Assembly (NCBI GenBank): GCA_950295325.1
Contig: OX485804.1
Span: 11,964,001-12,028,000 of the forward strand
DNA: 64,000 nucleotides
Direction of reading: 5' to 3'
From: Polytrichum commune
Lineage: Eukaryota; Streptophyta; Polytrichopsida; Polytrichales; Polytrichaceae
Under the pieces are notes generated by a model. That model was given only the letters and a program-made list of their open reading frames with translations, was not told the origin of the DNA and did no database searches. This document shows, piece by piece, positions 48,840-60,060 of this stretch (positions are counted from its first letter, which is position 1; every line of letters starts with the position of its first letter). A program made the position numbers and the translations under genes.

Positions 48840-49218
48840 CGCTAGGTATGGTATTTAGTGTCACCAATTCTAGCTGTCTTGGTCAATACTAATTGTGAAT
48901 CGCTGGTATAGTGTCATCAACACTAAATGTTAACCCCACATTATTTGTCATTCCTGTTAATTTTTGGGGGGCGGGGATTATAGAATTACAGTGTTGCAAC
49001 TACTGTCACTTACCAAGTGATTTTTCATCCAGATTTCAATCATCCATGATAATATTTCATCACAAGTTGTTGACGAAAGAAGGTAGGGTTTTGGCCAATG
49101 GATGAACTCATCCATCATCTATGACAATATCTGCTTACTTATTCATAAGTAGTGTCATGTGAAAAGTGACCATAGTGACATAACATACCATGTCTCTAAA
49201 TATCACATTTATTTGGTG
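48840..49218. mobile_element. TA-flanked MITE of the 370-bp family, uninterrupted copy
   Basis: TA at 48838-48839 and 49219-49220. The ends CGCTAGGTATGGTATTTAGT and, inverted, CACCAAATAAATGTGATATT are only partly complementary. It is collinear with 17716-18567 without the pogo-like insertion (ACCATAGTGACATAACATACC here), so it serves as the empty-site reference. Confidence 0.65.
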
Positions 49219-49398
49219 TAGCTGGCCAGTTATACTATGGTCATCTGTTGGCAATCACTGGCGCTTTCTAACTTGGGAATCAAACCAAACAAAAAGGGCA
49301 TGAACCTCCTGAACAGTAGCTGCTTGACACCCCGATTTCCTTAAAAAGGTTTTTACCCTCGGATGAGTTGGGAGATGATAACTGGGAGAGCCTAATAA

Positions 49399-50103
49399 GG
49401 GCCACTTCACACACGAGCCAAGAGCCGTGACTGTGAAATTGGGAGAGCCCAAAAGAAAAGTGTCCCAAGGCCGTCCCAGCCCACCTCCAAAATCATGTAG
49501 TGTGGTCACGGACCCTCAAGTGTAGTGTGAAGTCACATGCAACCACGCCCTCAACCAAATGCTATTTCAACGCATGTCTATTCATTCATGCGGGTCCTCA
49601 CCCACGATGAAACAAAACAAAACAAACCAATAGTAGTTATGAGCGTTCGGAGTGCCACGGTCTCCCGATTTGGTGTTAGGCCTACCTCCAAGAGATGGTT
49701 TTTGAAAACAATCCAAGTGACCATGAAACATGATCCATTCGATGCCATGTAGGGATCCATGTAGACTTCACATCCATCTTGCATTCACTTACTCCGGTGC
49801 TCCCACAAAACAAACCAACAGTAGTTATGAGCATTCGGAGTGCCACGGTCTCCCGATTTGGTGTTAGGCCTACCTCCAAGAGGTGGTTTTTGAAAACAGT
49901 CCAAGTGACCATGAAACACGTTCCATTCGATGCCATGTAGGGATCCATGTAGACTTCACATCCATCTTGCATTCACTTACTCCGGTGCTTCCTCAAGCGT
50001 AAGTGTGATGAAGCGAACTTGGACCGGCTCCGCCCTTTTCCACCAATGAGAGCGCTGGAAGTGTACTGGTCACGGGCTCTCAGTCTCATGTGTGAAGTGG
50101 CCC
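49399..50103. mobile_element. PIF/Harbinger-type MITE, 490-bp family, inverted copy with internal duplication
   Basis: Ends GGGCCACTTCACACACGAG and, inverted, GGGCCACTTCACACATGAG. TAA at 49396-49398 and 50104-50106, the complement of the TTA seen at the other copies. An internal block of 188 bp is present twice (about 49612-49799 and 49800-49987), a few bases different. Without that repeat the length is about 517 bp, as for copies A and B. Confidence 0.84.
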
Positions 50104-50106
50104 TAA

Positions 50107-50468
50107 GTGTATCGTTACTAAAGGCAAGAGAATCTCCTCTTCGCCCTCTCACACAAAAAAACATGTTGCATCTCAACGTCATCGACGCCAGAGCTCGGAG
50201 TTCCCAATCTTCGCCGAATTTGCGAGTGCCAACAGAATGAGCCCATTCCCAAGTCGATTGAACGCTTTTGCAGGATCGAATGCTCGGAGAATGCCGACCC
50301 ACAAAGCAATCGAGCTCCAAGCTTGGCCGTGCCGATCGTCACCTGTAACGTAACTAATGAAACCGATTCAGTCAAAAATCTTCTTGGAAAGTTTTGCAAC
50401 ACATTTGCGAGTTGAGTGGTTTCGAATCTCTCCTGGAAGTAAAAAACTGCACACATATCAACAACGCC

Positions 50469-50509
<41 letters not shown>

Positions 50510-52490
50510 CACATATATACATACATACACATACATACATGAGAGAAGTCTACGATGACAGTCAGTGTACCCAAACAACTTTCATGAGTCAAAGGTTTTT
50601 GCGTTCAGAGACTGGGCAGGCTTCTGATGAGCAGTAGCCGGATTTATGAAGAAGGTGACGACAATTAATCCACTGACTAAGTAAAGGGGCTCATGTCTTC
50701 CTGAATTGAAAACACGTACGATGGATGGAGAGGAGGGGAGGGGGTGTGCTCGAAATGATTCTGTGGACATTATACACGAGAGATAAAAATGGCGGCTAGC
50801 TAGCAGTCAGGACTCAGAGGTGGCCATGACCCGCGTGGCTGCAGTGGTACTACGAATACTACTATGACTACTACTCCTGCTGCTGCTGCTGCTGCTGTGG
50901 AATCATAATAACTTTATGCGACTTAATTTACATAACACCCCCGAGTCTTGAATGAAAGCATCATGTGTGCTCTGTATATTAATCTTACATACCTGAGGAG
51001 TTCCTTAAATGGGTTGTATAAATAGACGAGAACCCCCTGAGCACTTGAAACGCGGCATCGCTTTTGCTATCAAGAGCTCGGAGACTGGAAGACATGAGTG
51101 GAGTTAAGGCACACTTCCGAGTCATGATCACTTCGTCCAACACGAGTCCGTATTCTTTTGCTTTCAAAACCCCGAAAAAAATCGGGCAGCTTAACAACCC
51201 ATTATTTTATTTAGAGCTGAGTGCGTTCGGTGGGTGCGGTGGGTCTGGGAATAAGCCAGATTCCGTTTGGAATTATACTTCATTTATTCTCACCGCAAGG
51301 CACTGCTACATTGACGAATTTAGGTTTGGAATGTTGGGATGGAGTAGTGTATTGATATCGTTAGAATGGAACGGCTGATAGCAACTGAGTAATGTTCACG
51401 AAGTTAGTTGATAGTGTGTGGACTAAAGAGTGCAGGTCGGTTTATGTCTGTTTTGGGGATGTACATGAATTGAAGAAGTTGGAGTTCAATCTTAACATAT
51501 AAATTTGTCCTTTTGCTCAACAATTTTATTTTTTATTGATTCAAAAGATGTATTTGTCACAAGTTTTACAAATTGAGCGTCATTCAAATAACTCGTGAAG
51601 GTCCCTTTTCGTTTTGAAGATTGAGATGACGTAAGTAAGATGAACGTCTTTCAATGCCCAAATGACTGGGTATTGTCACATTGGTTCCCAACGAGGATGA
51701 GTTCCCACGCAGTTGCGGGCAAGAAGACTGGACAATGAAGGAGGCGTGGGAGGGGTAGGGCCCAACCGAACACAAATGTGATTTAGCCCAGGACATGACA
51801 CTAAATGCCATAAAAGGTGTATTTCTTTACTTAAACGCATAATTTTGTATCATTCTCAAACGCACCTTTAGTAAAGTGCAATACAAAAAGCAAGTGCAAC
51901 TATCACCACATTGGGGCAATGGTATCCAAATATACTAAGGACACTTAAGCTAAAGTGAGAAATACACACATATTTGAAGCCATCCTCACCTAAAGTGTAT
52001 GAAGTGGCATAATCTTTGGAATGCTCTAGAGTAAAAGGGATACATTAAGATATGGTTGCCGTAGTCACTATAGCTATACTGTATTTATGGTAACAATGTC
52101 TTACTTGCTCAGGTGCTTGCAAATCTTCAAAGATTCACAAATCTGGAAGAGTAGTATTGTTAGGTCGCAAGATGTATGCTACCACGAGTACATATAAGTG
52201 CAGCTATGTTTGCATGAATAGGAAGAATATGGCACGATTGAAAGGGATACCAAGATTCAATATACTAAACTCCATGTGCTTGCATGTAGGTGTAAATAAT
52301 ATTGTCCAAAATTGAGTGGATTTAATTACAGTTGTTCCTTGTGATAGTTCTTGCATAATCTTTTCAACTCTTGATCATTCAATGATTCAAAAAGGTACCC
52401 ATTTTTTTGGACAAATACTCCACTCTTTTTAGACTTTTACAAAGACCAAGCCCATGACTACTTCATGGTGGGAAGGTATAAAGATAATTA
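50107..52490. other. Gene-free stretch with microsatellites
   Basis: (CT)n followed by (AT)n at 50468-50508 and (CTG)n at 50878-50897. CACTAAATGCCATAAAAGGTG then TA (51800-51821) is a solitary end of the 220-bp MITE family. 50110-51380 has gene-like GC and frames up to 140 codons, but none shows a known domain. Confidence 0.4.
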
Positions 52491-53926
52491 GGGTGAGTTT
52501 TCGTGTACACTGCTTGCCCACCATATTGTAGTGTGCATAAGGATAAATCAACCCAATTGTAGAGGAAATCTAGTGGAGTAGAGTTCATGTGTGTCAACTA
52601 GCTACTCCCATCTTCTCATATTTAGGACCACCTACTAACCTCCTTTCTCCTAAAACCAGTCTTTAATCCTTCGGTGACTGACAATTATAGGTTACAAATT
52701 CTTTTGTGGACACATGAAAGTCTGGCAGCCCATGTCCTCGGCTCTCCACATTCTAGCGAACTGCCAAAATTTGGTTGGATGGTGGCTTGTGCCTAGGGTG
52801 AGTTTCCATGTAGGCCACTCCCCACTACATTCTAGAAACTAGTGGGTTGGAGGTGTTTTCCTTGTACTTAAGCGCAAGCCACCATCCAACCACATTCTGG
52901 CGGTCCGCTAGAATGTGGAGGACCATGGACACAAGCAACTAGATTTCCATGCGTACATTAAAGAATCTTCAATCTACAAGTGCCGGTCACCGAAGGTTTT
53001 GAAGACCGGTTTTAGAAATGAAGGAGGTTAATAAGTGGGCCTAGATTTGAGAAAATGGGAGTAGCTAGTTGGCACATACAAACCCTACCCCACTAGATTC
53101 CCTCTACATTTGGGTGGGTTTGTCCTTATTCACACTACCCTACCTCAACGGCAGGTCCGGCACACCAGTGCCGGATAATTAAAGAAAACAGTGCCCAACC
53201 AGGTTCGGCAAGTGCCACTGAAATTTCTAACTCCGGCACTTGCCGTTGATGACATTTCTGGCACTTGCCGAAGTCTGCTGCCGCTGCTGCTGGCCGGAGT
53301 TATATGTTTCGGTTTGTGTCTTGAGCCGGTAGACTCTGAGTTTGACAACTGCCTCCTCCTCCTCAGAGACAGAGAGAGAGAGTGCATGTGTCTGTCGGTG
53401 TGTTTTCTTGCTTCTTTTCAAACTGAGGAGTTTTGATCCAAGTGTCTTTGGGTGTTTCTTTCCTTGCACGGCAATTGTGCTTTCAGCTTCCAGAGCCTGG
53501 ACACACTTCTCATCAAACTTCATACCTGCTATATTAAGTTTTTTCGGATGCTTGGTGTGGGGAAAGCGTTTCCAAAGCTGTCAGTTGGTTTCTGGGTGGT
53601 GGGATCTACTCTAAGACCAAGCCAATTTTCCTTCTCCCAAGCACCTATCTCCTTGAACACTCTTCTGAAAGTGTCTGTATACAACACTTGAATTATCGAG
53701 CAACTACATATTTATGTGTTGATTTATATTTGCGCTTTATTTACCCAAATTTACAAAAATTTACAAAAATTTGGCACTTTTATGATAGATTTTCCAACAT
53801 TTTAGGCACTTTTGGGTTGCCAAAAAATAATTATTAGGCACTAGCAAAATCAATTAATTATGGCCGAACCTGCCGTTGAGGTAGGGTAGAATCTAGTGGG
53901 CAAGCAACCTACATGGAAACTCACCC
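52491..53926. mobile_element. PIF/Harbinger-like foldback element with about 330-bp arms
   Basis: TTA at 52488-52490 and 53927-53929. The left arm starts GGGTGAGTTTTCGTG, the inverted right arm GGGTGAGTTTCCATG. The arms pair, with mismatches, through GAATAAGGACAAACCC, CTAGCTACTCCCAT, CCTACTAACCTCCTT, TTCGGTGACTG, TCCACATTCTAGCG and GTTGGATGGTGGCTTG. An extra internal terminus (AGGGTGAGTTTCCATGTAGG) lies at about 52797. No coding region. Transcription would give a long hairpin RNA. The right arm is split by the element at 53138-53886. Confidence 0.8.
53138..53886. mobile_element. TA-flanked element CCCTACCTCAACGGCAGG, nested
   Basis: The terminal repeats CCCTACCTCAACGGCAGGT are identical at both ends, then TCCGGC versus TCGGC. 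TA lies on both sides (53136-53137, 53887-53888), and removing it restores CACACTAGAATCTAGTGGG, which is the uninterrupted sequence (inverted) at 17636-17655. Subterminal GGCAAGTGCC / GGCACTTGCCG motifs occur at least three times on the left and GGCACTT on the right. The interior has a 98-codon minus frame (53227-53523) of unknown origin, possibly a captured host fragment. Tc1/mariner-type by its duplication. Confidence 0.82.
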
Positions 53927-53929
53927 TTA

Positions 53930-55573
53930 GCATACAACATAGACATGGCTACATACTCTAGATAAAGAACAAGAAAAGAAAAAATTCACTCATATGCCAA
54001 GTCTTTACAATTCCCACATTGCAGACTCTGAGTCGTGTTTGTTAAGCTTATCTATGATCACCGCTTGCATACAAGAGTGCAAAAAATGATGCACAGGATA
54101 TTACTGGACACTACAGTAGTGGCAATTAGGAGTAACTTCACATGCAATGTGTTCCATACAAGCCATTGGATAGATATTGAAAACATCAGAATACCATGTT
54201 GTCCCATTTTCTCTCCAAATTTGATAATACTCACAGAATGTGGCACACAACATTTTTAAGCCTACATAACAGTAAAACTCTGGCTCCCTTAAGTTTACCA
54301 ACCCACTAGAAGCAGAGAAAGAGCATTTTGAGACTAGTAACTTATTGCATTCAGGTAGAGACGAACTCATCAATATTTAGACAATCTTGGAATAGGGAAT
54401 TCTTGTTTATTCCAAATGGTGATCATCTAGCCTGAATTATTTAGAGAAAAGAAGTGTACTATGAAGACTAGGAGCTTACATCACAATTCCTATTTCAAGA
54501 ATGACTGAGAAATGGTATTATATACTCATAATATCTAGACCCAATTACCAACAACAGCCACAGCACCACAAACAAACAAACAAACAAACCCCATCACAAT
54601 GCAAAGTGGGGCTGGTTCTCTTCCGATTCCAAAAGAACAGCAAGTTCGAAGAATATTGCAAAACCTGAAACCATAAGCTGGTTGATGTGCACAGTGGTGG
54701 CCTCATACTTGTCAGGTGACATGAAAGTGCACTGTAAATCAGTTGAATTTTGATGACACAATTAAAAAAAGGTGTGGAAAAAAAAATGTCAAAGATGTAA
54801 GCAAGGGCCAACCTATTACATCACCACATGCATATGTGGAGGGTTCTTTAATGAAGTGCACAAAGCGAAGGAATTGAGAGAAGGCATTACCTTACAGAGA
54901 TGCAATGTAATTTGGATGCAATATGCAACATGAGATCTACGAGTACTGATTTACATGGACATGTTGCATCCAAATTCAAGGAGGCCACGGTGTGATAGTA
55001 ACAGTGAAAAATCATTATAAAGCCACACAGGCTCGAGGGTTTGATTGGTTGAATCTCGAGTTGTACAGTGTTGTGGAGGATGGCAAATTTGATCAAGTCA
55101 GTAGACTTGTAACTTTCCTTATACCATAAGCTTTGTGACAGAATATTAATGATATTTAAGCACTTCCAAAGATTATTACAAGGCACTTGATACAGATGGT
55201 TAACGACATCTAACACTACAAGTGGGGAACAAACAAACTCAAAAAGTGATTTTAGAACCTTGTAAAGAGACATGAAAACTGTATGCAACCGACTTTTGAG
55301 TTGTTTAGAAATAAGGCTCAAATATTTAAAGGTTGGATGAATTAAAAATCCTCAAAATAGTTTGCTAAATTTATAACTGCCATGTAACCAAATAGGTAAT
55401 ATTCATGGTTCACCTCTCCTCATTTAACCTCTGCTTCCAATAATTGGAACCCCTTAATACTGTCCCATAAATGTTGAGACAGATGTAATTCTATTTCATT
55501 AAAAAGTTGTCCACATAGTCTTAACAAAAACGAGTTCTCCTTCGCTCCCTCCCTTCCGCTCTCTCCATTTGTG
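53930..55573. other. Gene-free stretch, nothing assigned
   Basis: Minus-strand frames of 90, 88 and 144 codons (54101, 54545, 54887) are present without recognisable domains. A short hairpin, GGATGCAATATGCAACATG with TTGCATCC, lies at 54914-54972. Confidence 0.4.
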
Positions 55574-55784
55574 ATGCATCCCTTGTGCTCACTAAAGCTC
55601 TAAGTAATATTTTTCAAAGTTACGACTATATGTTCCAAGGAAGGAAAAAGCAGATGCCATAAGGAATGATGATATAATGTCCGCACAACCTATTAAACTT
55701 TCGTTAGTAAAAATTGAACTCCTGAGGAAGACATTATTGCTGCATAACTCTGAAGAGTAACATGCCCTAATTGGGATAAACAGT
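55574..55784. mobile_element. TA-flanked MITE, about 220-bp family, diverged copy
   Basis: The right end, inverted, reads CACTGTTTATCCCAATTAGG and then GTTACT...AGAGTTATGCAGCAATAATG, matching the copy at 3783. It is followed by TA (55785-55786). The left arm near 55574-55630 is eroded, so the start is approximate. Confidence 0.5.
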
Positions 55785-55786
55785 GT

Positions 55787-57278
55787 AGTTACCACAAGAA
55801 AAAACCACATTGACTGCCTTGATATCCAATGCATCCTTCAATATAGTTTCATTGGTCACGAATGTCCAAGATTTGTCCAATGCATCTTTCAATTTAGTTT
55901 AAATGGTCATGAATGTCCAAGGAATGTGCACATGACTGAACAGGTCCCTACCCCAATTCTTCCAGGTTTTCCTACTTCCAATACGCCTAATTGCTCACTA
56001 CCTCTTGCTCCCTAGTTGCTGCTATATAATTGCTAACCATTCATGGGGCTCCCCAAACACATGACCCCAAGTGGAGCAAGGTCCACATATTGCATAAGAC
56101 ATGTTCAATATATCACCCTTCAATTAAGAAGCACTTTCACCCCTACTTAAGCAAAGCCCACCCCCAAAGTGCAAAGTCCTCCTTCCACATATACCATATT
56201 AACAATCACAAGTGCAGTGCCCCAAATTTAACATGAAGCACAAACAACTGGCAGAAGACCCAACTTGAACTTGTTGTCTCCACCTTCATCATGTGTAGAT
56301 TTGTGAAAGTTAATGACTCCCCAGTTCATTTTCTCCCAACAATTGGTGTGATGTGTGCATATTACTGAGACCGGGTTCTTCCCTTAACCATTTTCTGCAA
56401 CCAGATTCTGACAATATCACACTGTTCACTGACACCAGACTTGCCACCTTGCAATTGCAAACTGGAGACAAAGTTACAGATATGACGAACAATGAAGACT
56501 AAAAAAAAAAAACGATGTTCCTAGGCGAGGACACTGTAAAATAAGGAATCCAATGGAAATAGTGTGCATAGCGATCCACCTTGCGAGGAAATGAGAGGCA
56601 AATAGAACAGTCACTCCACAGCTTCAGCAACCAAGGAATTGAACGCTGCAATGACGCAACCCTATAAACTTATAACTCAAAAAAATCCTCTCCGATTCGA
56701 CAAAAAGAAAAACTGACATTTCTCAGTCTCAAAACCCACCCCTCTGTTTTCCTAAATATATGAAGTCAAAGGACAGAAATATCCTAGGCGATGGTTGCTG
56801 TCGCTTCATTCATTCGATGATGCTATCAAAGCAAGGTGTCGCTGAAAGCTTTACATCCACTGCCTTGAGAGTCTTTGAGTAGAAAAGAACTCTTTACCTC
56901 CTAGGGAACAGTGAGAAAATCAATTGCCGCATCTTTTGGCAGCAATATTGTCTAAGCATTGTACAAATACTTACATGAGCTTCACTCTTGGTGATACATA
57001 ATCCTCTGTCCATCTATCTCCATGTACCATCATCATCAGGTACATGTAGTTTCAGGCCAGAGAAAAAACTACAGGATGTGCACGACACCCAATCCAATTG
57101 TGTTTGTGCTTCTAATCTATCTATGAGCTATAAAAGAATTGGCCAAAGACCTCCCAACCTAAAATTTGCTCGGTTTCTGCACTGTCTTTCTTCTTGCCTG
57201 AATGCACTAAAACACACATAGTCAGGGTTACAATGCAAAAAGAAGAGAAGCGGTCTCTTGTGCACCTTCTGGTGGCAG
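55787..57278. other. 3' flank of the first NFU gene, nothing else assigned
   Basis: No recognisable gene. It shares no visible sequence with the 3' flank of the second NFU gene (before 61915). Confidence 0.45.
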
Positions 57279-57810
57279 TTAGAGCAACTGCACCGCAGCA
57301 ATCATGGGAATCTTCTCTCTCAGCTTCTGCGTCACGGCCACTCGAACAGTCATCACCGAAGCGGCTGGCCCTCCCAACCTCACCTTCACCACAGGTCCAT
57401 CTATCTTCTCCAACTCCAGCTCTCCTCCTCCAGTCCCGACCAAATAAGGCCTAATCTCCGAAAGCACAGCCTCCACATTCTCCTCCGTCAACGCTAACCC
57501 TGTCTCTTCGTCCATGATCTGTTCCACGGCAACGATTTCCGGAATCCTCTCGATAAGGCGTCGCTCAATCCCCATCCGCATGGTCATCGTGGAGCTAGGG
57601 CATGACCCGCATGCGCCCTGTAGCTTCAACTTCACCACTAAACCATCGATTTCATGCAACGCCACGTTGCCTCCATCCGAGATAAGGTATGGCCGCACCT
57701 CGTCTAATACCAATTCTACATTATCCTCCGTCAATTCCAAACCCTCGGTCAACACATCTTCCGTGGCTACGGCTTCTACTCTGTTCCTGTGCTTCCTTCC
57801 CCCTTGCACC
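57279..57810. repeat. 532-bp near-identical tract, member A
   Basis: Matches 61915-62446 at a constant offset of 4636 with a single difference (A at 57720, G at 62356). It ends sharply: at the left exactly on the outer base of the stop codon, and at the right inside the transit-peptide region after CCCTTGCACC. Confidence 0.95.
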
Positions 57811-58022
57811 GACATACCAACTGGCCGAGAATTGAAGCTCCCAAACAAATTTGGCATGCGTAACCCCAACCTGAGCACTCTGGAATCCACAGCCATTAAC
57901 CTTTGTCTGCAAATCATAGGTGCCTCTTGATGGTATGAGCATGATGGTGCGGTGCCGTGTGTTGTTGATCCTCCTGTTCCGAGTACTGTTGCCGAGTGCG
58001 CTTGCATCATGGCTGATGCCAT
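57279..58022 (-). CDS. NFU2/NFU3-like: Plastid NFU2/NFU3-like iron-sulfur cluster scaffold protein, copy A
   Basis: The 247-residue product begins [10 protein letters not shown] at 58022 in a good context (GCGATGGC); an upstream in-frame ATG at 58088 would add 22 residues. Residues 1 to about 85 are rich in Ser, Thr and Arg and poor in acids, as expected for a chloroplast transit peptide. The first NFU domain (about 96-168) has the cluster-binding motif [10 protein letters not shown] with Cys138 and Cys141. The second (about 177-244) repeats the fold but lacks both cysteines ([13 protein letters not shown]), the layout of plant NFU1-3. These proteins carry 4Fe-4S or 2Fe-2S clusters in the stroma to photosystem I and other targets. 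The frame has no intron, unlike what I recall for Arabidopsis NFU2/NFU3. Its last 176 residues are identical to copy B. Both genes look intact. Confidence 0.92.
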   Translation of the reverse strand: MASAMMQAHSATVLGTGGSTTHGTAPSCSYHQEAPMICRQRLMAVDSRVLRLGLRMPNLFGSFNSRPVGMSVQGGRKHRNRVEAVATEDVLTEGLELTEDNVELVLDEVRPYLISDGGNVALHEIDGLVVKLKLQGACGSCPSSTMTMRMGIERRLIERIPEIVAVEQIMDEETGLALTEENVEAVLSEIRPYLVGTGGGELELEKIDGPVVKVRLGGPAASVMTVRVAVTQKLREKIPMIAAVQLL

Positions 58023-59884
58023 CGCGAAACAAACTTCCAAATTCTTCCACCACTTGCTGCAATTATGCAATCCTCGCACGAAAGGCAAGGGTTTGAAAGC
58101 TTGAGAAGAAGAAGAATCGCAAAGAGAATGAAATCGGCGAAGAGATTGGGGTTGAAGCGTGGGACCAATGTTCTCGCGGTTGCCTGCACTCCACCTGCAA
58201 AAGACTCGCCACGCTGGACTCCGGATAAAACCAGCTTAGCCTTTGGTAAAAGGTCTCTGGGCCAAGGGGGTTTTCATACCGTAGAGGGCTCTCCATTTCG
58301 TCTTTACATGTACAGGAATGCCGTATCCACGTGGGATAAAAGTGGTCTTAGCGAATGTGAGTATGACACGTGGCAAATATGAGGGAGAATAATGATTTTT
58401 GTTGGAATAGAGAGTCCTCTACAATTTTTAGGTTCTAAAGATGCGTTTTTTTTTAGAATTGTCACAAATGAGAAGTTCAGTGGCTCCATCCAAGGATCAC
58501 ATCCATGCGGTTGGATGTTCTTTTTTGAATTGAATGATTTTTCTCATATATAAATTAGAAATGCATTAAAGATGTGATACAACATGGTCATAACATTCAT
58601 ATGGCAACCACTCTAATCATCTTACAATCACCCGGTGGCAATTGGAGAGGGTGTCACATGACATGTGATGTTTCATGACAACTCATGAAGAGTGCTCTAG
58701 TTAATTATGAATATAATTGATTTTGATGTCACACTAAATTAGACATTTAGTGTAGTGGCTTCATAGATTGCTCATAAACAAAAGCCTCCTTCTTTTGATG
58801 AGAGACTTGGTTTAGTTGGCTACAATCACAAATACCATACAGTTATGAGAATTTGCATACACTGTATGTTCTTTAAGTGACAGATTTGTCAAAATGTCAT
58901 GTGAGAGGTCGCCTTATGAGGCATAAAAGATAACTATTTCATGAGGTTTTGTGATCAAGCCTTTGGACTTAACCAAAACGATTTCAATAGCTATGTGTGA
59001 GAAAAGTATCATAATGCTTTACCAATTGTTGAATGATCTTGATTACCTATTCCATAGCACATGAATAGTGGACACTAGAAAAAACATATGCTACAAATTA
59101 TATAATACATGGGTCGTTGTTCCAAAGCAGTTGACCATCAATAGCAACATATTGAGCAGGTTGTGTGGGGATGACCCAAGACATTATTTTATGTGCACAT
59201 GTGTGATGGGTCACGAGACATGGGCCCAAAATAGTATGTTACACAGCAGTGCCCGGGAAGGTTTTGGGCATAGTCACGGCTGATTTTTCACAAAGTTTTA
59301 GCCGGTCCACTTCCAAAAACCTTGAATTGAAAGGCAAAAAAAATTGCAACCCGTCCCAAAACCGGTAATTTCTAAACCAACCCGTCCATGGAAAGGTTAA
59401 AGAAAAAACAACCCGTCTCAAAACCGGTTTGAAAATGAAAATACCCGTCCCGCAAGAGGTATAAATAAGTCTCTTACAATGTTGGTAAAAAACTAGAAGA
59501 AAAAAAACAAAAAACCGAAAGATGTTGACATGTGACTGGTTGCACTTGGAAACAATAGGATCTTGACAAATTATGCCTTCAATGCTCGTCAATTATCTGT
59601 CTTTTGCTGCCGATTCTCATCTTTCCAATACACCCCATTCTAAATTTTGTGGTTGATGAATTAATGTATGTAGGTGAATCAAGCACTTCAAGATTGATGT
59701 TTTGATTGGGTATTAGTGGTTTGACTGCATTATGCTTATATTCACATGTCATATATGACATAATGCAATTGATAATTGTACCATTTCTTTTTTTGGGAAA
59801 AAAATTATCAAAAAAATTGTTATTTTTAGAACCCGTCCGCTGGAAATGTGTTTTTTTTTTATGTCCAAGGACCTTGTGAAGAAT
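58023..59884. other. Promoter region of NFU copy A, then gene-free DNA
   Basis: A CACGTGG core (58329-58335) and a second ACACGTGGCA (58367-58376) are G-box/ABRE-like sites about 310-350 bp upstream of the start codon. 59515-59580 carries a fragment of the GGGGAGA-ended dispersed repeat (GATGTTGACATGTGACTGG, ATAGGATCTTGAC). Nothing coding recognised. Confidence 0.45.
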
Positions 59885-60060
59885 CACCACTGGGCATAGT
59901 CGCTCAAGATCCTAGTGATTCTAAATCCAACTGGTTACATGTTGACATCTTCCAGTTTTGCTTTATTCATTTGAGGTATATTCTATAGAATCCTCTAAAT
60001 GATCAGTAATTCTCCATAAGTCTCAAACTCAACCAGTTTATCTGTAACTAGCTGCCACTT
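59885..60060 (+). repeat. Dispersed GGGGAGA-ended repeat, copy
   Basis: CTCAAGATCCTAGTGATTCT, GGTTACATGTTGACATCTTCC, GAGGTATATTCTATAGAATCC and CTCAACCAGTTTATCTGTAAC follow the same order as 36872-37106. The terminal GGGGAGA is not preserved. Confidence 0.58.

Noticed and set aside
57514-57930. 138-codon plus-strand frame over NFU copy A (and its twin at 62150-62566)
   Set aside because: It is the antisense shadow of the NFU coding sequence. Its conservation between copies follows from the conserved minus-strand gene.
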